A DNA stretch of 64,000 nucleotides from Maylandia zebra. Lineage: Eukaryota > Chordata > Actinopteri > Cichliformes > Cichlidae. How positions within the stretch are numbered: position 1 is the stretch's first letter; the number at the start of each line of letters is the position of its first letter. This document shows, piece after piece, positions 11,041 through 23,169 of this stretch. The stretch spans positions 13,016,286-13,080,285 of the forward strand of contig NC_135176.1 of the NCBI RefSeq assembly GCF_041146795.1, in the 5' to 3' direction. The notes under the pieces are model-generated. The model was not told the origin of the DNA, did not search any database, and worked only from the letters and a program-made list of their open reading frames with translations. The position numbers and the translations under genes are program-made.

Positions 11041-13130
11041 AGTTGTAGAACTATAATTATTGTATTATGATCTATTATGTAAATCTATGTAAATCTATTA
11101 TGTTCCACCAACTCGTAATCACACTAATTATAATCAGGATGCACGACACAAAAGATCTGGGCCCCCAAAAAACAAAAACTAATGTTGATAATATTAATAA
11201 TTACACCTGAGATTTCCTGTAATATAGCCGTGTGTAGTGCCGGTGACAAAGACCCACAGGCAATACAATATGAGACAAGTTTATTTTTACAGCACCTTTC
11301 AATACCAAGACAATGAATGTGCTTTACATACATTAAGTCATAAAAGGCATTTTATGTATAGGTCTTTATGGATACTATACTACACATATAATGGCTTTCT
11401 ATATATTGCAAAAGTGCTCTCTCTACTGGACAGAAATAGTAAGGTAGCAAAACCAAAAAGAATCAGAATCAATATGGCTAACTTGTTTTGGTAGTGTTTA
11501 GACATGTGTACACGTGTTCTTCTATCCTAACCTGAAACGAGTGCGAGATAAGACTCACCTCTTGTCCTCCAACTATATTTTAATTTGTTTCATACATTTC
11601 ATTTCTGTGAAATGAGTCGGCACAGGGCCAAGCAATAAAAACAAACCATAACACAATAAATTAAAAAACACATTCTTTCAAAATAGTGACTTGTGCAGAG
11701 AAAATGCAGGTAACGTTCATAATTCATTATCTTTATTTTTCAATATAGTTTAGCAAACCTTAGTACACCTTTAGTGTTACAGTAAAACAATCAAAAATGA
11801 TGACTAGAAGAAAAATATCAGGCCGTCTTCCAAGAATCATTTTCTAAATAATACTGAAAAAAGGTGCCTTGAAAATAGTTAAATGGAGAAAAACTGCAGA
11901 CACAATTATTCGTACACTGTGATCATTAAAACTAAGAAATGCATAAATACAGCCTAGCAGGGCCCCAAACGTTGGTGTTGGATAGTATGGAAGGTGAGTA
12001 CATTTTAAAGATAACATAATAAAATTGAAACACTCTAATATTACTTTCATATTTTGCCAATACTATGCACATTAATGTTTTAAGCAATAGCTCGTTTAAA
12101 CACCCAAGGTGTGCTGCAGCGATTACTTGAAATGCAAAAAGTTACACTTCCAATATCTATTGCTTATGTTTCATATCTTGGAGATGTGTTTCTGCTGGAC
12201 TGCTGCTATTTAAGTTTTTATTTAATCAATGCAAAGCTGCAAAAGTCGAAACAGCTACACCAACTCCGTGTCTTTTTGAGCTTTGGGGTGGAATGATGAT
12301 GATAATAACATGAGAAATCCTTTAAAGTAAAGACTGAAACGCGGTGGAGTGACTGCAAGATCTTCTCCGAGATCTTCGAGGGAAGGAGCGATCGTCCCAG
12401 CTATGTTATTGCTCTCCAAAAAAAGGTTTTATTTGAGTGATTTTCTTATTATCAGGTGGGCCGTCTGTGCAGATCCAGTGTCCAGGTTTAATTTAAATGA
12501 GCTAAAGGTCAAAGAGGTCCAGTGCTAGCAGGAAAGGCAGTGTTAGTGCAGTTATGTATTACTGTCATTCAAATGTCATAGCGGCCACATGAATACATCT
12601 TTAGGTTTACAGACCGTATGAGCTCTTGCGCACTCTCTATTCTTTTATAGATATGTCTCTATGATAGAAGAACAAAAGCCCTCAGAGATGACCTCCACTC
12701 TTAATATAGGCATATATAGACTTCTTCTGTCAGCTTCTCTAATATGATAAAACGTATTTGTAATAAATTTCATTAACAAAATATTTGTATATCCCAAAAC
12801 TTATTTACAAGAGAGACCTAATAAAGACAGACAAACAAACGGAACCGATTACGTACTCCCACCATTTGGGGTGAGGAAAAAAAATCTGATTTAAAACAAA
12901 TCATAAAAGATTTGTTAGGGAAGAAATCTTTTATCATAAAAGAGAACGAACACCCTTTAGCGCTGCATTCATTTGCCGTGTTTGCCATTTCCACTTGTCA
13001 TGAATTCTTTTCCCTTGTGAAACAAAGGTGATCAAGGTACTGAGGTGACAGTGAGGTCTAATACATACAATCTCTTACACATCAGCGGTACATTTTTGAA
13101 GAGTAGTCCAATGCTAAGGGAGAGGTTATT
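11041..13130. other. Intergenic, no gene seen
   Basis: Only short chance open frames. Around 11273-11350 the words TTTATTTTTACAGCACCTTTC and GTGCTTTACATACATTAAG look like the end of a SINE or LINE. No exon or RNA gene was recognised. The right edge approaches the 3' end of the minus-strand Thy-1-like gene. Confidence 0.45.
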
Positions 13131-13138
13131 TAAAATTT

Positions 13139-13144
13139 TTTATT
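13139..13144 (-). terminator. Candidate polyadenylation signal of the Thy-1-like gene
   Basis: AATAAA on the minus strand, about 131 bases after the stop codon at 13275-13277. It is a plausible position for the 3' end of the gene, but no transcript evidence is available. Confidence 0.45.
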
Positions 13145-13274
13145 CAGTCTTCATTTAGAGAGCTTCTACTCTCTGCCTATAACTTGATTTAATGCACAAC
13201 CATCATGCCAGAGAGAGAAATAAATCGTGTACTAAAAAAGGCCCACTGAGTTGCTATCCTGTGAAAGCAAGAGA

Positions 13275-15452
13275 TCAAGGACTCAGAAGACCCACAGCCA
13301 CAGGAAGTGAAAACACCAGCGATAAAAGCCAAGGTGCTGATTTGAACATAACACTGATTGCAGAGCAGATTGGAAGAAGCCCTGTAAAGGAGAAAAGCTT
13401 AAGTTTAGTTTCCACCGGTGTTTGTGGGAAACAGATAATGAGTAAACGCTACTCACTGTGATGAACGGCCATGCTGTTCTCCTTCCAAGTGCTCCCCTGA
13501 TAAACCCTGCAGGTGTAGGTGTACGGCTTCTCATCGGCCATCGGCGCCCAGGTGAGGCGGCACAGATTAGGGTGGACCAGGCTTACGTTGCTCCTTCTAC
13601 GGTCGTCTATGGACACGTAGATGACCTGGTTGGGGAAGGTGGTCCCCACCAGCCGGCTGTCCTGCCGATACTCGCAGTAGGGGCCGGGGACCTCGTAGGT
13701 CTCCGGGAACTCACAGTCCACCCTGACATTTCGCTCCAGGTAGGTGAGACATGGAAACATCTGGGGCCCACGTGGAGCAAACAGGAATGTAGTCACCGGG
13801 TTCACTGAAACAGAAGCAGCCAGGATGTTTGCTCTGTGATGGAAATTTTTAAGATAAGACGATAAGATTTCAAATTTAAGACAAGAACACACAGAGAGCG
13901 CAATTACCCTGAAAGTCAAAGGTTATACTAAAACTTTGATATTTTATGCTAAGGTCAGCAGTGGTAATACGGACCGAGCGTAGTATATTAATCTTTTGGT
14001 GTCATTGTGAAGTTATATAATGTTGTATTGAAAAAATAATAATTAGTGCTCAGACAAAGAATGTGCTTATCTCCCCCAATATTACTTTTAAAATTTGGAG
14101 ATAGTCTAACGGAAATAAAAGCTTTTTCTTAATTTGTTTAACCTTATGGTTTCTTCTTTTTTTCAAGGTCACCTTTGATCTCAGGCGCTAATATATTGCG
14201 GTGAAGTTTGAAGACGATCCATGAATACAAAGTTTTTACCGGTTTTCACATTTGGTGTGATCTTGATCATTAAATCAGTGAGTTCAAGCTGTTATTAACA
14301 AATTATTATGAAATAGAATTTCATTACCCTTAGTGTTATAACATTACAACTGAAGTAGAATGTTTTTCACTTCAAGATACAGAGGCCATCATTCACAAGG
14401 CTACTCACTGAGCTAGCTAACAAGCTAATTTAGCATGTAAACATAAAATATGACCCCGCAAATGTTTTTATTCACATTCCAGTTCATTCACACAACAGTG
14501 TTGTGCGTCTTTCTCAGATGAAGAGATTAAAAGTAACCCTCAAATATCTGTAACTCTGAATAATAAATGAATGTCAGCTGCCATCGAACAAAGTGCTCAT
14601 GTGCCAAGATATTCAACAAGCTAGCTGGCATGTGTATTGTTGTTGGGCCAAAGTAATTGTAATTATTTGATAATTTACATTCTTTATTTTGTATTAGTTT
14701 ATTTTGAAGAAATAGCTTTGCTGTTCACACTAACTTAAGAGAGCTGCGGGCTTCTTGACTGGTTGAAAAGAGAAATGGCAGGGACAGCAAAAGTGTCATT
14801 GGGAAATAAAGCCAAATTTATTACAGCTTTGCTTGAAAAATATAGTTTATGTACAGCCTATTCATTAACTAATTATAATATTAGACAAAGACAACAAATA
14901 AATACAAAATAGAGTTTTTAAATGATTATTTTATTAAGTGCCGTTTTTATTTTGAACATTGCTCTCTCTTTCTCTCTGTATATATCTAACTATATCTATT
15001 CATGTGTGCCTGTGTGTTCTCCTGTCCACTCAGGTCAAAAGTTATAACAAATAATTTGTGATAAAAGACTCTTTCCTTGTATATTACATAATCTATATGA
15101 ATCTTTACTGATCTCTGTGGTGAAACTGAGCAACAACATCTTCACTGCAGTAACACAGAAAGATTTTTGACTCGATCACAAGGACTGTGGAGCTTAAATT
15201 TCAGTAACGGTTATATATATATATATATATCTATATAGATATATAGATATATCTATATAGATATATAGATAGATAATATCTTTCGTGTTATCAGCATTCT
15301 CGTCCTAGTAATAAATTCCACTTAAAACGGGGCTGGATGCCAATGGATGGTAACAAAAAGAGTAATTAAAGAGACATACTGTGAGTCGTCTGATGCGTTA
15401 TCATTATGTTGCCAAAGAGGAGACAGCCTATGACGGACAGGTGCAGCTCCAT
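13275..15452 (-). CDS. Thy-1-like GPI-anchored Ig-superfamily protein, three coding exons
   Basis: Reconstructed coding exons, minus strand: 15452-15380, 13804-13457 and 13381-13275, joined in phase 1 at both introns (donors GTATGT and GTGAGT, acceptors ending TTTCAG and TTTACAG). The product is 175 residues. Residues 1-24 are a hydrophobic signal peptide. A single Ig-like domain has cysteines at 43, 55, 68, 106 and 123 and one N-glycosylation sequon (Asn97-Val-Ser). The last 34 residues are a hydrophobic tail, RLLPICSAISVMFKS and on, typical of a GPI-attachment signal, with no cytoplasmic part. The pattern of cysteines, PYCEYRQDSRLVGTT against VFCKYTHGERLFDTT, NLCRL against NICRL and LLPICSA against LLLPCSA ties it to the THY1 gene 3.8 kb away on the opposite strand. 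By family it would act at the outer cell surface; ligand unknown. The exact start exon is supported by phase and signal peptide only. Confidence 0.82.
13805..15379 (-). other. Intron 1 of the Thy-1-like gene
   Basis: AT-rich intron between the signal-peptide exon and the Ig exon. It contains an AT/GATA-type microsatellite at 15211-15272. No other gene or clear transposon was seen. Confidence 0.7.
15211..15272. repeat. (TA)n / (TATAGA)n microsatellite
   Basis: A run of about ten TA units is followed by repeated CTATATAGATATATAGATA words that are partly self-complementary. It lies within intron 1 of the Thy-1-like gene. Confidence 0.9.
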
Positions 15453-16439
15453 GGCGATAGACAGGCTATCTGTCGGATCAGATCAACCTTCACACCAGCC
15501 GGAGCCTGGCAAAGTTCATCATGGGACAAAACGTTAAAGTTACGCTGCCGCAGAATGCCACCACAAGATATGTCAGACAAACACATATACGAGCATGCAA
15601 CCTAAAGGTGGGATAACCTTCAAATCGCACCTATTAGCCTCCTGTAGCCTCTAATAGCGTAATTCTAACAGGCCTGGATGTGGGACTCTGTCTGCAGCCC
15701 GAATGCCGGTAGGACTACGCCCCTGCGGTGTCCGTGCACTGCAGCAGACTGCTGAGCGGTCCACGTTTCAGGCGGGTAAAACTGAATTCTTGCCGCAAAA
15801 CAAGAGTTCCCCCTGCAGGTCAAAAAGTAGAAGCACAACCGAGAAATACAGCAGTCACTTCTCTGCAAGTACACGCGGGGAAGCATGCTGAATCCAAACT
15901 CAGGGGAGCTTTAAGCATACTGATAGCTGACATCATTTCACTTCAGTAGTCTTAAAAAACATTTTACCCACGGACAAGTAAATGTGTAGAGGTGGTGTTT
16001 GTTATTGCACTGTACTGTATATATTTGCTTCCCCTAAATACTGACTTCCTTATATTTTTAAGGACTAAATGTCAAATCAGGCAGTGAACCCTAATAAGTG
16101 GCAGAAGAAGCCTTTAAATTCTTAGGACAAGTAAAATGAGTTTGGCATTTCAGTAAAATAGAGTACCTATAGTATTAATATCCCTTCATGCTCTAGTCTG
16201 GTGTGATCAGTGTTTGTTGGTAAAACTATATAAAACACCTAAACTAAAGAGAAAGACATTCTAGCAACTGAAGACGCTGATATAGAGCTATATTTTATTA
16301 AACTTTAAGACATACATATGACAAATATATATAAACAATAACCTTTATTATAGGTATATCTTGTAATACTGGGCTGGACCTTCTTATACCTTCAGAGCTG
16401 TCTTAAATCTTAAAGTCATAAATTCAGCAAACATTCCTC

Positions 16440-16957
16440 AGAGATTTTGGTCCATGTTGTCAAGATGGACTGTAGTGTTTAAACGGTGCTCAGTTGGTAG
16501 TGAAGGACCCAAAGTGTCCCTTGAGCAGTGTTCTTAGCTGACAGCAGTGGCATCTGGTGTTCTTCTGCTGCTTCAGAGATGGCATTCTGCATACCTTGGC
16601 TGAAAGGAGTTTTTGTTGCCTTCCTATCAGTAGTCTAGCCATTCTGACCTCTGACACCATCAAGAGTTAATCACACTGGGGCTTCCCCCCCCCCAGTCTG
16701 TGAGCTGGTTCTCTGAGAAAATCCCAGTAGATCAGCAACCTGTCTATCACCAAGGAGCATGGCATGTTGAAAGTCACTAAAATCAGCTTTTTTCCCCCCA
16801 TTCTGATGCTCAGTTTGAACTTCAGCAGGGCATCCTGACAATGTCTGCATATATTAAATGCACTGAGCATCTGCCATTTGATTGGCTGATTAGATGTTTG
16901 TGTTAACAAGAATTAGAACAGGTGTACCTAATGAAGTGACTGGTGAGCATATACAAA
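16440..16957 (-). mobile_element. Tc1-like transposon, 5' portion (family A, copy 3)
   Basis: In reverse orientation the terminus GGTGTACCTAATGAAGTGAC at 16922-16941 is followed inward by the leader and N-terminal transposase words, including TTGATTGGCTGATTAGATGT, CCCAGTAGATCAGCAACC and TTCTGCATACCTTGG. There are many indels and a C-run at 16685. It is a dead copy of the family seen at 4666, 6790 and 20975. Confidence 0.7.
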
Positions 16958-17095
16958 ACATTTAAAAATAAAAAAGGAAAACGAGGTAGTTTTTCATATA
17001 TGGACATTACATTTTTAGATATAAATGTGACATTTAACAGAGACAGATGTATGTAGCCTATCCACTGTCACACACCTGCATTCAAAGTTTACTTT

Positions 17096-17264
17096 GGGGT
17101 CGCTGTAGCTCAGGAGGCAGAGCAGGTTATCCACTATTTGTAAGGCTGAATAGAAAGCACTTAAGCATAGAAAGTGTTTGTATGAATAAGTGTGAATGGG
17201 TGAATTAGGCATGTTGTATAAAGTCCTTTGAGTTCTATATAAGAGCCAGTTCATTTACCATTTT
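17096..17264 (+). repeat. tRNA-derived SINE, internally deleted
   Basis: It opens with a tRNA-like head, GTCGCTGTAGCTCAGGAGGC, which has a polymerase III A-box-like core (TAGCTCAGGAGG). It closes with AGTTCTATATAAGAGCCAGT and TCATTTACC, a 3' tail I associate with SINEs common in cichlids and relatives. The B box is degraded. The cichlid link is from memory and is the weakest part. Confidence 0.6.
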
Positions 17265-18589
17265 AGTTTCTTCCTTTCTTTCCTTGGAAAGGATAACACA
17301 CAATACACATTTGACCCAGGAGGCATACCTCTGTACACCAAGAACAATAATGCTAAGTTTCCTAAAGTGGAAGAGAGATACCAGAAGCATGTATCATATT
17401 CTGCATAACATAAAACTGTTATTTAGTAACAATTTCTTGATGATAATATAATACTAGCTATATGGTATGGCAACAGTAAAGGAGGAAAATACTTATTGGA
17501 AAAGAACAGGCGAGGGCTCGTCTTTCATCTGCAGTGTATTAGCAGCAGAGGACCAGCAGGGTTCACAGCTACAGAGTCTCTAATGAATACTTTTGGCATG
17601 CGGGGATCATCACAGCCTGCACTCTCAGCTATTTATATTCGAAAAGGAGAAGACAATAAGAAAATGCAAGAAAACATAGCATCAGAATATTAAAAGGGAG
17701 GAGAGTAGCAGGCATCCTCTGCTATCAGAGACTGCTGAGGGTTGTGCCTTTCAGAGACCTCTGCAACACTTCTGTCAGGGAGACTGCTTCAGCATGGCAG
17801 CTGTTCAGGAAGGATCTTGATGAAGTGGATAAGCAGTGTGATGAGGATGCAGGGCACACTGTGGGTTTGGCTCTGGGAACTTTAACAAAATCTGGACGGT
17901 GTTGAGGATTTTAGACAGTATAAGATGATGTTGGACGTTAGATACAATTTTTACAACCCCCCACCTGATTAAAGTGTTACCATTAAAAGTGTTTTGAAAA
18001 AGTAGGTGTGTAGTATCATATTTATGGCAGCAATTCAGCTTTACATGATCTGGGTCTTTACCAGATTTAACTTAGTCCACAGTGCGGTTGTAGGAGTGGA
18101 AGCTGTGGTCTCTTGTTTGGTTTTTAAAAGCTTCTTCTTTCCACTTCCAATAATGTTTGCAGATTTATCCTCCCACATGATTCGCTATCAGGTTAATTAA
18201 ATGACTGCTGATAAAGTATCAGCAGAAAGCTACTATATGATCCTGTCATCAGCCTCGTGATCTCGTGGTTTCTGTCTCCTTTTCTTCGTAAACGAATCTC
18301 CACATCTCTGTGTTTAAAATTCATGTTGGTGAAAGTAGCAGAGAAACTGCTGACACACATAGCGCTTGCACATATTGAGTAGATCAGCTGCGGAGGTGTG
18401 CCAGCTAATCAAATCCTCGTCACCACGTATCCCTTCTCATTCATCTGCCTCCTTCATTCTTTTCAGAATGAAACCAGAGGTTTGTGTACTGACACGTGAT
18501 CCTCCGTCCTCTGGTAAAACAGCATGAAAATCAATAGAAAACCGTACACAGTCCTAAGAAATGTCCCCAAAGTCCACCGGAGCAGCATT

Positions 18590-18742
18590 TTCTCCCCCTC
18601 CCCTCTCTGTGTCCCCCCCTCCACTCCCTTCCTCGCGCCCTCCCTCTCTCCCCTGTTTCTTCTATAAGCCGACCTCTACTGTATCTACCCCCAGCATCAC
18701 ACTGCAGAGCACTGAGGAAGACTCAAAAATGCATCAGAGAAG
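18590..18742 (+). other. thy1: Probable 5' untranslated exon of THY1
   Basis: A CT-rich stretch (18590-18660) is followed by sequence ending AGAAG|GTGAGA, a good splice donor at 18743. It is about 520 bases upstream of the acceptor TTTTGTTTTTTAG that opens the exon holding the THY1 start codon. A non-coding first exon is the usual layout of THY1 genes. The transcription start was not located. Confidence 0.5.
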
Positions 18743-19271
18743 GTGAGAGGGATTCATGCGCTATGTTTGTGCATGCTGTTTAATCTGAATGGCAAAATAT
18801 CGAACCGTGGCATGCACAATGCATTTCTGTCATTCGGTTATTCTGGATGAAGTATATGGTCCAGCTGCTCTAAAGCAAATGTTTGAATGCAGGAAAGGGT
18901 TGGTTTGCATCAAGCAAATAAAATGAAGTGCTTAGTCTATTCTTTCTACATATCGAGGACGTGAATAATTAGCTGGTATCCTCTAAAGAGGTTAAGCACG
19001 GAAATGTGTCAGTAAAGTTTGTACTTCGATTCTTTGCATTGTGAACCGTGAGGCTGGATTGTGATCGATTGTGTAGCGTTAAGGGTACAGCGACTTTTCT
19101 GTGGTTTAGCACAGAGCAGCAGAAGTGTGATGTTCATGTCTCCGAAGTGACTTGACTCCACTCTTTACAGCTGACTCAGATTTATTTGGAATCCAGCTAA
19201 TGTCGAGACAAACACAATAAAAAACTCTTAACTTCCTCTTTTTTGTTTTGTTTTTTAGGAACCTCGGGAGA

Positions 19272-19954
19272 ATGTCTTTGTTTACCACCATATTACTCTT
19301 TGGTAAGACACGCATCCTCACGTGAGCAACCCCAAATGTATACGTTTGTGTTCTTAATTCGGATCATCTCTTCCTGCTTCATTATAGGCTTTGCATCTGC
19401 TCAGAAGGTGATTCAGTTGTCCTACTGCTCTATAGACGAGGACCACCTCAGGATGGACTGCAAATACTCACTTCCTTCTGAGTCATCAGAAGTCTTTTGC
19501 AAGTACACGCACGGTGAACGCCTCTTCGACACCACTGACCCATCGGAGGAGCAGCACGCCCCCTTCAAGAAACGTGCCAAAGCCCGCATCTTCCCAGGCA
19601 ACATCTGTCGCCTGCTGTATAAGAACCTGCCCAACGGCAAGTCCACCTTCACCTGCAACATCAAAGTGGGCGACTCGGCCCCTGTGACCAAAACTTCGGT
19701 AGTCGAGAAGAGTAAGATGCTTATCCTCATGCTCGTTTGACCCATATGTGCACTTCCTGTTATTTTTACAAATAAGAATAGAACATGTGAGCTTGACAAA
19801 CAAAACGCGCGTCCTTGTGAACCTGTGTTGCTTTTTTCTTATCGCAGAGCTCCTCCTCCCCTGTTCTGCATGGAGTGTCCTATTACAAAGCTGCAGTGGC
19901 CTACTGTTGACCTTGATGACCTTTCCCATGCTGCTGGAAATTCACTGGCTGTGA
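19272..19954 (+). CDS. thy1: Thy-1 membrane glycoprotein (CD90)
   Basis: Coding exons 19272-19302, 19388-19711 and 19848-19954, all phase 1, give 153 residues. The exon with the ATG starts at 19259 after a strong polypyrimidine acceptor. Residues 1-15 are a signal peptide ending FASA. The mature protein begins QKV, as mammalian Thy-1 does, with a cysteine at mature position 9 and LRMDC matching mammalian LRLDC. One Ig V-like domain follows with cysteines at 24, 35, 48, 84 and 100. The last 35 residues (from Lys119) form a hydrophobic GPI-attachment tail. Thy-1 is an outer-leaflet adhesion and signalling molecule on neurons, thymocytes and fibroblasts in mammals. Unlike mammalian Thy-1, I find no N-glycosylation sequon. 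It is divergently paired with a Thy-1-like paralogue. Confidence 0.88.
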
Positions 19955-20974
19955 AGAAGGCGCCAAACTGCTGCATATCTTAACACTGCAACCATAACCA
20001 TCTGGTCACTGATGCTGTACTCCCCCGAAGTTGCGTGTATGCACAAAGTGCAATAAGTTAAACTGAATGTACTCACAGTATATATTTGGTATGTCACACA
20101 CTTGCACACTTGGCATTATGCACTCAATACTAAGCACACATACTGCTGCATATACACTATACTCTAAACTAATATTAGCTCTAAGCTATAAGTTACCTGT
20201 TGTATCTGGCAGACTTTCAGTAGGGTTAATGAGAAAAAAAGCATGATTTAAAATTGAAATCCTAGATTCTGCAGTGCTCACTATCTAGATTCTATCATTG
20301 TAGCAGATGTAGTCAAAGATATTGACAGATTGCTTCTTTAATAAGACAAAAACTGTCTGATTTAGAGGGTTTTTAAGAAGGGATGGAAACTAGTTTTGCT
20401 GTTCCATCTAATGAGTGAAATCTTCACAGCTCTAAAGTGCAACGCTGCACTCTCCAATGTGAATTATTGCTGAGTCACGTCGCTCGTTAAGGTAAGCAAT
20501 CTATTTTGCCTGACTGAAATCTGTCCCTAGTGTCTCCTCCTGGCTGTCAAAAAATGACAGCAGATGGCAGTGACCTTGTGCTGCACAGGCCCACTAACGG
20601 GAGACCGTGCTGTGTATTTGTCAATAGAAATTGGATGGAGCAATGAAGATAGCTGACAGGGTTTTAATGTAAGCTTCAAATGATGTTTTGACTTACTATT
20701 GCATGCAATCAAGTTTCTCTATTCTATCGTGTTCTATTCTATTCTGAGGAGAGGATCAATAGTCTGTATCAAGTCCCTCAACTACAGTTGCAAAGACACC
20801 CAAACACAGTTTTTTTTAAATTTTGCCTTTCACGTGTGCCTAAAACACATAAGCCATGTTTGGCTGAGGCTTATTTAGTACATGTTTGAAACTATAAGCT
20901 AAGTCAGATACTCAGTCTTTATGAATTTATGAATTTACATTAAAAATTCTTTCACTGGTGCAGTGTTTTCTCCT
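19955..20974. other. THY1 3' untranslated region and intergenic DNA
   Basis: The 3' untranslated region of THY1 must begin here. No convincing AATAAA is close to the stop; AATAAG-type variants occur near 20050. At 20543-20559 CTGTCA and TGACAG form a small hairpin around an A-run. No gene was seen. Confidence 0.45.
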
Positions 20975-21325
20975 GAGGTCAGCCTGTTCTGATGGCTGTT
21001 TCCAGCAGGATAACGCACCATGTCACAAAGCTCAGATCATCTCAGTCTGGCTCCTTTAACATGACAATGAGTTTACAGGATTCAAATGACCTCCACAGTC
21101 ATCAGATCTCAGTGTCATCGGCAGCTGTGGGATGTGGTGGAGCAAGAGAGTTGCATCATGGATGTTCAGCCAGCAGTTTGTGCCAATACGGACCAAAATC
21201 TCAGAGGAACGTTTCCAGCACCTTGTTGAATCTGTGACATTAAGAACTGAAGCGATTCTGGAAACAAAAGGGGGTCCAGTCAAGTAGTAGAAAGGTGTAT
21301 CTAATTAAGTAGCCAGTGAGTGTAT
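20975..21325 (+). mobile_element. Tc1-like transposon, 3' portion (family A, copy 4)
   Basis: Encodes remnants of the C-terminal part of a Tc1 transposase: TTCCAGCAGGATAACGCACC (the FQQDNAP motif), words for SPDL and LWDVV, and TTCCAGCACCTTGTTGAATC (FQHLVES). It ends with the terminal repeat GTGTATCTAATTAAGTAGCC and GTGAGTGTATA. The frame is broken. It is the complementary half of the copies at 6790 and 16440. Confidence 0.75.
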
Positions 21326-23150
21326 ACAGTGTCTGGTATTTCATACTATACTAAAGGCGCATATCCTTTGGCTGAGCCAAGTGAGTCAAATTGTATTTGA
21401 AGGTGTTGAAAAGCAACAGTGAAAGAGAAGGAAAAGAATATCTCGTTTCTATAAAAATCTGTGACTGACAGGATCTGTTTTGAAATTGCATCCTTTAACT
21501 GAAAATGAATGAATAATAAAATGAATGAATAAAATTCACACTTGAGTTCAGCTTCTGGAAAGTAGTCCTTGTAAACAAGAAATACAGTCCAACTACCATT
21601 TGAAAAAAATTATTTTACTGATTGTTTGTATTCTGCCAAAACAGGAAGATGATTAGTCTATAGTACTGGTACCCTGTATACAGAATAAAGAAATAATATG
21701 GATTTTCTTTTATAAAATACATTTTTTTATAAAGTTGTATCATTAAACTCTCTTTTAAATAGAAATAACGTTGTTAAAATGCACATATACATTTCATGAT
21801 CACAAGTATGTGGTGTCTGTATGCCCACATACCTTTGGCTGCATGATGTCATTGTACACCGACAGGCAATTTTAAAAATGCGTCTTCCTACGATTGAGCA
21901 GAAGATCTGATAATATGTTATCGGCATGCGGTTAAACAGCAACATTTCCACTGAAGTGCCAAACGAACCGAGTAACTCCTGTCATCGTGTTGCCTAATCC
22001 CGTGTGCCTGTGAGCATTATTTGAACAATTACTCAGTAACATGCTGGCGTTGCGTAACAAAGCACGGTGTCATCTCGGGGTCCAAAGTACCGAATCATGT
22101 ACTGATGAATCATTTGCACAGTTTTACTTTCCAGCACTTCTTGTGAACTTTATCTTACAAATAACAAGTGATAATATGACAAAGTTTTGAATATTATGAT
22201 GCAAGAAACAGTCCATATCAGCCAGATGTGGGCTATATTTAAATCATGAATTAAATATTACTAATTGATTAAACATAAATTCCAATACAATTACTCATGC
22301 AGGGGAACTTGCCTTTAAAATGAGAGGAAATAAGAGACACACAAGCTAAAAATACAATCTGATTCATAGATTTTGAAAGGTGAAAACAGATGGCAGACAG
22401 AAAGTCAGGCAGCAGTTTGACTCTCATTGTTTGTCCAGATTGCAAAAGCAGTAAAACCAGGCTTACTGGAGGTGGTTTCATTGTTTGTTTGGTTCACATT
22501 TATCCACTTTTTTCTGTTTCTGTTTCAATAAGGATTCATTAGTTAATGTACCTAAAATAAACATGCATTTAAACACACATGCTTAAATATGTATTTTTTA
22601 TATTGGTGTGTTTATTAGCAATTCTCTTTTTAATCTCTGTACATATGTTTAATAAGACAGATTGCTCTCTTAGGACTGAATAGTGCTGCATACAGCTCGG
22701 CTGTACCTTTAGTATAATGACAGCAAAGCTTGCGATTATAATGTTAAGCTATATCCCGATTAAAATGAAATGTAATGGTGCTAATAATAAACTTTATTTA
22801 TGCAGGACTTTTCTTAACAAAGTTAAAACGTACTTCACATAAATGCATTAAGAAAAAAGGGGCCAAGAAGCACACACAAACATTAAAACAAGGTAAAAAA
22901 AAAATATAAGAATCTGTACGAATCTATTCAAACAGTGCCATCGAAAGTCTACTCTGTTCCTCACTTCTGACTCAGCTGGAAAACATCACGGCAGGACCTA
23001 ACTGCAAGCGCTTGCATGGCCTACAAACACGCACATCAGTTTCACGCAGAACCCACACAGCTGAGAATGTGTGAGGGTTAAAAGACTGGAAATGTCTACA
23101 GTATTGACAAACTAGCCATTGCACATGCTTTCCTATCGGGGAGATGTAGT
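21326..23150. other. Intergenic, no gene seen
   Basis: AT-rich DNA between THY1 and the JAM gene. Around 22785-22870 the words AATAATAAACTTTATTTATG and TACTTCACATAAATGCATTA resemble a SINE/LINE tail that also occurs near 27570. Nothing else was recognised. Confidence 0.45.
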
Positions 23151-23169
23151 TTCTATTGGGCGTGTTCTA

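Larger units (their letters stand above)
15453..18600. promoter_or_regulatory. Shared divergent upstream region of the two Thy-1 genes
   Basis: The start codons of the minus-strand Thy-1-like gene (15452) and of THY1 (19272) are 3.8 kb apart and point away from each other, so this interval holds both promoters. I see no TATA box that I would defend. The interval also contains a Tc1-like fragment (16440-16957) and a SINE (17096-17264). A higher-GC part at 15480-15890 next to the minus-strand start could be its 5' untranslated region or promoter. Confidence 0.45.

Noticed and set aside
13458-13808. Plus-strand 116-codon open frame
   Set aside because: Antisense shadow of the Ig exon of the minus-strand Thy-1-like gene.
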